Source of the DNA: Aplectana chamaeleonis
Lineage: Eukaryota; Nematoda; Chromadorea; Rhabditida; Cosmocercidae
Assembly: GCA_029168955.1 (NCBI GenBank)
Contig: JAPDOI010001075.1
Location: forward strand, 124,001 to 188,000
Direction: 5' to 3'
DNA: 64,000 nucleotides
Positions 56,940-64,000 of this stretch are shown here, piece after piece; positions within the stretch are counted from its first letter, which is position 1, and each line of letters opens with the position of its first letter. A program made the position numbers and the translations under genes. The notes below the pieces were generated by a model, which saw only the letters and a list, made by a program, of their open reading frames with translations, was not told the DNA's origin and searched no databases.

Positions 56940-57290
56940 TTGCCATATAAATTTAAGTTTATGTGCAATCGCATCACTTCTCACATCATGGCACACCATT
57001 TGGACTACTCCGTATACTCACGTGAATCCATCATTCGATTGTTATCTCTTGTGTACTTTCAATTTTGTGCTCCAATTCTCAAGAATTTTCTCTCTTACTC
57101 ATGCTATGAGGCAGAGTATAATGAAAACCATCCAGGACAGTTCGAAACTCCCGTTCAGCACTGTTTCCCTCCTCAATTGGTAGGCCTGTGTGGTTTTGAT
57201 GGTTGTTCAAAAGTTCACTTCATTCGTTGTTCTCATTGTGAGAAAATCCTTTGTTTTGAACATTTTGTTCACAAAACCCACATGTGCTAG
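56940..57290 (+). CDS. Cys/His-rich C-terminal ORF, function unknown
   Basis: A 116-codon plus-strand ORF (first ATG at 56961) that looks like real coding sequence: YSRESIIRLLSLVYFQFCAP, then LKNFLSYSCYEAEY, then a compact metal-binding-type end with spacing C-x4-C-x7-C-x2-C-x4-C-x2-H-x5-H-x-C, reading GLCGFDGCSKVHFIRCSHCE and CFEHFVHKTHMC before TAG. A polyadenylation signal follows 110 bases later. It is either a small protein, or the terminal exon of a gene whose start may be at 54441. The terminal Cys/His cluster resembles C-terminal zinc motifs of some DNA transposases (piggyBac has one), but I cannot assign it. Confidence 0.5.
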   Translation: MPYKFKFMCNRITSHIMAHHLDYSVYSRESIIRLLSLVYFQFCAPILKNFLSYSCYEAEYNENHPGQFETPVQHCFPPQLVGLCGFDGCSKVHFIRCSHCEKILCFEHFVHKTHMC

Positions 57291-57399
57291 TAGCTATAAG
57301 TTTGTTGCAAGTCCAATTATTTTCACAGTAAAACACCAGTTGCGGGGATCACACATTCACGACCGAAACGCTTCATACTTCTAAAAGAAGCTTTTCCGC

Positions 57400-57405
57400 A
57401 ATAAA
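57400..57405 (+). terminator. Polyadenylation signal
   Basis: AATAAA about 110 bases after the stop of the Cys/His-rich ORF. Confidence 0.45.
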
Positions 57406-57965
57406 GCTGCTAATCTTCTACATTTTAAGTGATGGAAACGAGTATTTTATAACTATGCAAAATTTTTTGAGTGCAGCATGAATTCAAATTTGGGACCTTG
57501 TTTTTCATTGCAGCATCCACTTCCACTGCGCCGACCGGTCACGGCTGCAGGGGCGCTGATTTCGTATATGACGGCGCGCAGCCTCGTTCATCGTAGCAAC
57601 GTATTTCGGCGTTATAGCACACTATGAGATTATTCCTGATGTAAAAGTCAGATCGGTTTATCTTACAAGGAAATGACCAGAACCGGTCGCCAGAACTATC
57701 TATAAGACCTGTGCCCGTATTCACGAAACACTGGGAGCCTCCCGGGAAGGTCCAAAGTCTACCCGCTGTTGGACGAGTTTCTGATCTAGGTACCCAGCAG
57801 GTAGGCAGGAGGGCTACCTGCTACCTGGAGGATAGACAGGAAGGTTCCTAGCCACCTAGCGAGTGGACAAAGAGTGTTGCGGCTGCGTGCTATGTCGATC
57901 TCACATGGCAGAAAATTATCAATATGTTACTGGCAGGCAGCGCGCGCTCTGCCCGTTCACTATAC
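57406..57965. other. No recognisable gene
   Basis: Includes a CCTCCCGGGAAGG/ACCTGCTACCTGG-type imperfect repeat near 57.74-57.85 kb. Nothing further is supportable. Confidence 0.4.
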
Positions 57966-57969
57966 TTCG

Positions 57970-58320
57970 GCGACTCGAAAATTTTTTCGAATAATCGAGT
58001 TTTCGACTAAGTCGATTTTTTAAAAATTTCGAATGATCGAGTTTTCGACTAAGTCGATTTTTGAAAATTTCGAATAATCGAGTTTTCGACTAAGTCGATT
58101 TTTGAAAATTTCGAATAATCGAGTTTTCGACTAAGTCGATTTTTGAAAATTTCGAATAATCGAGTTTTCGACTAAGTCGATTTTTGAAAATTTCGAATAA
58201 TCGAGTTTTCGACTAACTCGATTTTTGAAAATTTCGAATAATCGAGTTTTCGACTAACTCGATTTTTCAAAATTTCGAATAATCGAGTTGTCGAATTGAC
58301 TCGATTTTTCGAATAATCGA
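57970..58320. repeat. Minisatellite, 41-bp unit
   Basis: About eight units of TTTCGAATAATCGAGTTTTC followed by GACTAAGTCGATTTTTGAAAA, starts 41 bases apart (58030, 58071, 58112 and so on). Each unit holds the palindromes CGAATAATCG-like and CGACTAAGTCG. Units change gradually at the right end (GACTAACTCGA). Confidence 0.85.
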
Positions 58321-58883
58321 ATGGTCATGTTTTTGACTAACTCAATTTTTCCAGTTTTCAACAATTGAGTTTCTGAAGCACCTTATCTCGACTATTTCGA
58401 ACATACCACATTCTACTGCTTCAAGACATTGATTAAAAGTATATCTGGCAATGAAAAACGCCATCTTCACACAGTAAGACGGCCGGAACCTCATGTCGGT
58501 GTCTTACTTGTGTTATCCTCACTGTATTTCTACATTCTTCAACAGCTCAATAGGATTCAACAGCGAATCCGGGAAGTTTCCCACTTGCGCTAAGCGCCGC
58601 AGTTAACCTCTTGTGTAAGAGGTTTGAGCGAGAAAAAATCAACCTTCACGTACTACACATGAAAATCGGGCTGTCAATTCAATTTGGGAACTAAACTAAA
58701 GGAATCATGGATCTAACCAGAAAGAAACTGTCGACGGCACACGACGAAAGACTCCAATGCACTTTCGCAGCAGCCCTCCTTTTCGAAAACGGCCATTCAG
58801 TGTTGGACAAACGCGTTTCAATCCGCAGTCAGATGCGGCGCGAAATTCAAATGTGGTGAGTGGCGGGACAGTTCGCGTTCTGA

Positions 58884-59325
58884 GGCAGCGTCCATACGTG
58901 GCGGGAGCGTGCGATTACGCAAAATCGATGTTCATCAAATGCACACGTTTTGCTTGCCGCTCACGCGCGCTCCCTCTTGCGCGCTCACGCCAGCTCGCCC
59001 TCGCGCGCTTACGCCCGCTGATGAGGGAAGCAGCAAATTTCGAGCTTGCTGCTCAATAGCTTAAGTAGGAGATATTAGACCTGTTGCAACGTAATTGCCC
59101 TTGTACCCCATAACCCTATCACAGAATACACAAACCTTAGGAATTGATCAGCCGTCGCGCCGATTCGAGCGATTGATCACCCGGTCAAAGATTGTCAGTC
59201 GAATCAAAACGAGGTGGGGGTATGTGGCAGTGCTTAATAGCGGGCACGCGCTACTCCAGCGTTGAGGAGCGTCGTGAGGCGCACAACAGCGCGAACGCAC
59301 GCTCTCGCTACGTATGGACGCTGCC
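58884..59325. mobile_element. MITE with GCGTCCATACG termini, copy 2
   Basis: Ends GGCAGCGTCCATACGTGGCG and CGTATGGACGCTGCC, flanked by TGA at 58881-58883 and 59326-59328. Interior as in 11649-12088. Confidence 0.7.
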
Positions 59326-59339
59326 TGATCGGATGATGC

Positions 59340-62300
59340 GCGAAAACGCTTCGAGCTACTATGCTATACCGTAACTCAGCGTAACCTCCCAAAAATCTGA
59401 AGACCGTCTTGACCACCCGAGTCCGTATGTAGGAATAGTGCCCAACCTTAACCTTGCTATCAGCGTATCTTTGCTCTTGAAAACAGTAAAAGCTCATTGA
59501 GGCTCTTACTCTAACCCATTGCCAAATCGAGAAATGTTGATTGATTTGATTGATTTGGGTTAGGGTTTACTTTTCTGGACCGGCATGCATGAACGCAATA
59601 GAAGGGTGAGGGGAATCGCGTCGCGTCGCACCGCGCGGGAGTGAACGTCGAGCGCTGAGACCCATGCGCGGAGGGAAGAGCGAGAGAGAACGTCCAGCAC
59701 GGAGGGTCCCACGCAAGGGGTTTTCAAACCCCGTGTTAGCGTGTTCATGCATGCCGCCCCTGGAAAGAGGTTTGATTTAGCCTCTTTTCAGAATAGTATA
59801 CCCCAGGCTTTTCACTTTCGGTTCAACATTTTCACACATATCCCCCAAACTTGCAAATCTTCGAGCATTTTCACTTCTCAATTGTCCAGCGGGACAGTGC
59901 GATAGAGTTATCGTAAAATTTTTGGTCCAGAAACCGGAAAAAAGGTGAGGGCTTCCGAAAAATCGGGAAATTATACAGTCGGTCTGTAAGTTTTGCGTTT
60001 TTTTATCATCAAGGGTGTCAGAGATCGGTGCTATCCCAAGCCTTTGGCTACTGTCTCATCGAGCTTGGCCACGCCCATTTTTTTCGCGCCGCAACGTTTT
60101 TGAATACACAGAATACGCGATTCAAAATGGCCCAGGACACAGTTGGGCCAAGGGACCACACGAGGTGGGGAGAAGGCGGATTTCACCCAGACCCCATTCC
60201 AGCAGCGTGATTTGGTAAAATGTTTGGCGATTTACTCAGAACCTCTTCGTTATAGCGTGCGTGATTTTGTGTTTTTTATTTGTTAATTTTAAAGAAGAGG
60301 AGATTTTTTTGCAAATTTGAAGGTATAACCGCATTCTTCATGAAAATATTGAATACCCTCATTCTGAATGAAAGGTCTGTTCGGTCTCTCGGCGGAGCTC
60401 AGACACCCCTACGCAGTTCAGATCCCCCTGTGGAGCTCCACACCCCACGCCGAACCCCAGCAGGGCCTTGTGACCGATCTCGATGGAGCTACGACCCCTA
60501 TCTTTTGGTGACCACAATTCTCGAATTTTCTAATGTCACAAATTTTTGCTAACCTACTTTATAAGGTGAAAAAACTTTGGCTAAAAATTCTAAGAAAGAC
60601 CCTTTCCCATTTTTGCACATTCTCCTTTTTTGGGCCGAATCTTTTACGACCCCCGTCCACCCACTTTACCGCCGATCACAACCGCGCCGGACCTAGGGTG
60701 ACGCGTTGTTGTCTACTTCTCAACGGGTGGTGAGAGGGGGGGGGCGGTAAGCAAAATTTTTTGAGAAAAATTGAAAAATTTGGGTAAGGATCGTAAGAAT
60801 TGCTTCAAAAAAGACAAAATCAGGGGCGGGAATCGGAAAAAAATTCGGAATCGTAAATCGTAATAATTTCGTCCGAAAATGGAACTCCGAGAAAATCTTT
60901 CAATGCTTTTTTCGGAAGTTTTACTAAGCAGAGGGGTGGGGGCTCGCAGTTCCGCTGAGGGCCAGCGCGACCCTCGCAGGAACTGCCTACGGTCTTATGA
61001 AAATTGAGCTTCCTGGATTTGTTGGCAATTTTCCAAAGTTCTTGAGTGTTTTCGCAATAAATTTAGCTTTTTTATTAAAGGAAATATTTCCAAATCAAAC
61101 TGAACTTTTTTGTTTTGAATTAGGCTAGTTTTGTTTGTCAACCGAACACAGCGGCTTTGGGGCTTATTTCAAACCAGATCGGAAAATTTTACCTCCTCAC
61201 TGGGTTCTTTTCAGTGTGAATTGAACCATTCAATAAAGTTTGGACAGAGGGTTTAGCGGATATTGGTGTCCGACCTCAGCAGGGCTACGTTCCCCACGGT
61301 GCAGCGGGGTTGTGACTGAGGCAAAGAGGGACGGTGGAGGGTGGTGCTAATGTCGCCCGTGAAAAAGAAAAAAAAACAAATTTGCTAAAATGCGGTGGGA
61401 ATCATATAATTTCTAAACTAAATTTCCGCATGCTATAAGGTAAAAAGAAGAAGGAGAACAGAAGAAGGAGAGGGTGTGGTTCGTAAAAATTCGCTAATTT
61501 TTTTTCCGAAAATGTCACCAAAGGGGGTCGTAGCTCCGCTGAGATCGGTCACGACACCCCGCTGGCCACAGCTCTTTACTTTGAATTAAGCCCTTCATTA
61601 AAGTCGGGCAATTTAATCAGCGCAGCTTCGTGTCCGACCTTGGCAGCCCTACGACCCCCGCGTCCTGTGCGGTTGTGAACTTTCGCGACGGGGAACGGTG
61701 GGGGTCGTAGAAGTTCTACTCGTAAAAAAGAAAAAAAAATTAACTTGTGGTGGGGACCTCCGGTTAGAACACATTTTTCAGAATGATTCGTGCATTTTTC
61801 ATCGTGTGGTCGTCATTCCTCCGAGAACTTTGCCAGTGGGCTACCAGACCCTGCTCTGCTGATCCACGGACACGCTCTTATATGGCTATTTCACGTCTAA
61901 TTCGGGTGTGTATCTTTTGCGGATATTAAGCGACTAATTACCCTCAAGTACGCTAATATTTCGCGTGAAGTTTGCGACCGCGGTTATTCGCGGATACTTT
62001 CCGTCCATTGCGCGGCTATCGAGGTTATTTTGCAGATTTTGGCGTAATCTTCCCGGCGTTGTCGCGAATTCGTTGTGGGTACTCTATTTCGCGGCTAATC
62101 GGCGTCTACTGCGCGGCTACCTCATGGTCTCGGTATATTTCGCTTTTATTTCGCTGAGGTTTGTCGCCTATCAGGCGGCTTACATGCGAACACTTTGCAG
62201 GTAAACGTTCGGGCGGGCCTAGTGCTGCAAACCTGGGTAATTCAATCGACGACATTACCGACATCTTGGTCCGTTGTCCGCTACGTTTCCCGGAGGATAA

Positions 62301-62620
62301 TAACAAATATGACGGTATTGAAATTATGATTCTCACGCGGCTATGAAAATGCTCGTTCTTTTGAACTACTGATGAGAAAGAATCGCGTCACATTCACGAG
62401 GTGAGCTGCACCAGGTTTTGTCAGCCCTCTGACAACCCTCTTGTTAGGGTTTTTCTGGAATTCTCTGAATACCCTTCTCGCTAATTTCGCTCCAATTATG
62501 CATACGAATGGTTTGTAAAATGCATGTCCCCACGTTACATGCGGATGGACAACGGCCAATGGTGTTGGTAGGCGCGCTGCGCAAAGGTATCGATAAACAG
62601 CCGCGCAGCTGCACTGCACT
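59340..62620. other. Long stretch without recognised genes
   Basis: Contains diverged repeat text: CTCAGACACCCC near 60.4 kb; two loosely repeated blocks around TGTCCGACCTCAGCAGGGCT (61.27 kb) and TGTCCGACCTTGGCAGCCCT (61.63 kb); and a CGCGGCTA-rich stretch at 62.0-62.15 kb. A short ATG ORF preceded by a TTTTTCAG acceptor lies at 61783-61926 (48 codons, hydrophobic start MIRAFFIVWSSF); it is too short to call. Confidence 0.45.
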
Positions 62621-62626
62621 GTCTTA

Positions 62627-62961
62627 GGCGTTATTCATACTCTTCAACGCTAGCGCATTACGCGCGGGTGTGACGCGAGAGTTTGATTCGCCTGACGCCA
62701 GGCCCGCGCGGCACGCGCGTGACATGCACTGCGACGGCCATAACCAAGGATTAATTATTTTCATTATTAATCAATCGTCAGTTTCGTTCCGTTTCATAGT
62801 GATTTCCTCCAGTACTATACTGTGCTAACATGTCGGTGAACGCGTGTACATAATCTGCTTGTTTGGGAAAGTTAAGGCCCAATCTATTCCGCTCCGCCAT
62901 GCGTCACCGCTGGAGTATTCACAGTCTCCGCGAGCTGGCGTAGAGGAGTATGGATAGCGCC
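62627..62961. mobile_element. PIF/Harbinger-like MITE with TTA duplication
   Basis: Ends GGCGTTATTCATACTCTTCA and GAGTATGGATAGCGCC, flanked by TTA at 62624-62626 and 62962-62964. Related to 3732-4085. Confidence 0.7.
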
Positions 62962-63403
62962 TTATTTTCAACGTCATATCTATTAACTCTCCTCACTTCT
63001 CCGCCCTTTTCATGTCTCCTAGTTTTTTTTTTCGCCTATATACCAAGCAAGCTCGTTTCAATCGTTTCTTTCGTTTTATATGCGTTCGAATACAATTCGC
63101 GTGTTGCTTGGGTTTTTATCTAGGTCTTTCAGGTGTTCTGGTGATCCGTGATCAAGAAGCAAACCATAGTTAGCCGGAATCACTCACTTCACTCACTCAT
63201 CCCGTTAGCTGGCTGTTAGCGGAGCAGGATGACCTCTCAACCAGTACACTGCTGTAGGTGCCATAGGAGCTCTTGTGGCCTGAACGATACGCTTCCATTC
63301 AGTAAGGTTCGCAGCAATTAATCTAGCATTAAGGACACAGCACCGTTGGGACTTCAGATCCGCCTCGACTTGCTTCAACCACGTCTTTTTCGGGGCTGCT
63401 CTC

Positions 63404-64000
63404 TCAACCTTCCACAGTGCAGAACGCTCTCTTCATAACAATCTGTGCGGAAGTCGGTTTGTTTCCATTCTGCATACGTGTCCGAACCAGCGCAGCCTTC
63501 TCGTTCGAATTTGTTCTTCGATCGTGGGCTGATGGTCGCAAGTGTCTCGGATAACGTCGTTCCGTATTCGATCTCTTAAAGTTATCCCGAGGATTTGCCG
63601 CAAACACCGCGTTTGGAAGACCTCCAGCCTGCTGTGACCCGACTTCAGCAACGTCTACGACTCTGACCCGTACAGTAAGTAGGATTGGCACTATGAGCGC
63701 GCGAAACATCCGCATCTTTGTCTTGATTGACACATTACCCTTCTTCCATAAACACCAGCCTAGCGAAGCGAAAGCAGCCGACGCCTTCCCGATCCTGCAC
63801 AGTATCTCCGATGTAGCCACTACCTTTCGCTCTTGCACCACCGATCCGAGGTACTTGAACTCCTCGACTTGCTGAAGCTCAGCTCCGTCGAAGAACACAG
63901 AAGCACGTGAACCGTCCGACGTCATGACTTTAGTCTTCTCCTTATTAATCCGCATCCCATACGATTCCGCGATTTGTGCCATATCATTCAACAAAAGCGT
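63404..64000 (-). pseudogene. RTE-like non-LTR retrotransposon fragment, runs off the edge
   Basis: On the minus strand: MLNDMAQIAESYGMRINKEK then TKVMTSDGS, VEEFKYLGSVVQE, IKTKMRMFRALIVPILL, and after a frameshift LEVFQTRCLRQILGITLRDR, TIEEQIRTRRLRWFGHVCRM. The KYLGS and RWFGHVxRM blocks mark the RT-thumb and C-terminal domain of RTE-like elements. The catalytic palm domain should lie beyond 64000. The frame breaks at 63.65 kb, so this copy is dead. Confidence 0.75.

Noticed and set aside
57970..58320. CRISPR-like array
   Set aside because: Units are contiguous 41-base repeats with no unique spacers, in a eukaryotic sequence.

Overview
This window looks like a piece of a nematode nuclear genome, most likely clade V (a strongylid or hookworm-like worm). 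That is inference. The support is short introns with TTTCAG-type acceptors, Tc3-like transposases, RTE-type non-LTR elements, Ty3/gypsy LTR elements and Penelope-like fragments, in an AT-rich sequence that is mostly dispersed repeats. There is no prokaryotic gene organisation, no rRNA and no CRISPR.

Layout. 0-5 kb: a GAATATTCG-rich repeat, a Penelope-like reverse transcriptase fragment (1.0-1.9 kb), two small DNA elements and a 42-bp minisatellite. 5-12 kb: TTAA-flanked MITEs, a Tc3-like transposase tail, the last two exons of a host-like gene on the minus strand (7.47-7.89 kb) and an inverted-repeat element. 12-17 kb is poor in recognisable features. 17-20 kb holds a large inverted repeat and a tandemly duplicated exon/intron cassette on the minus strand. 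20-25.3 kb is a nest of TTAA-bounded elements next to an orphan GIY-YIG fragment. 26-35 kb carries RTE fragments, a broken Tc3-like transposase and palindromes. 35.4-41.2 kb is one non-LTR retrotransposon split by three later insertion events. 41.6-43.1 kb is a CTCAG-ended element carrying a MITE. 43.2-50.6 kb is a Ty3/gypsy LTR retrotransposon with gag, protease, RT, RNase H and integrase, all broken, plus an extra ORF region before the 3' LTR. 50.7-59.3 kb has more MITEs, minisatellites, a candidate trans-spliced first exon (54.44 kb) and a Cys/His-rich terminal ORF (57 kb). 59.4-62.6 kb is nearly featureless. The right edge is an RTE-like fragment.

The strongest theme is a set of related non-autonomous elements (called A to F here) that always sit between TTAA tetranucleotides, have inner termini beginning AGGCA, and repeatedly join into chains sharing one TTAA. 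Several insertions can be checked inside the window. A chain of three interrupts a retrotransposon reading frame that becomes continuous when the chain is removed. One element has an unfilled paralogous site. One copy is flanked by TCAA on both sides. No autonomous partner is visible. Coordinates of repeats were read by eye and may be off by a few bases.
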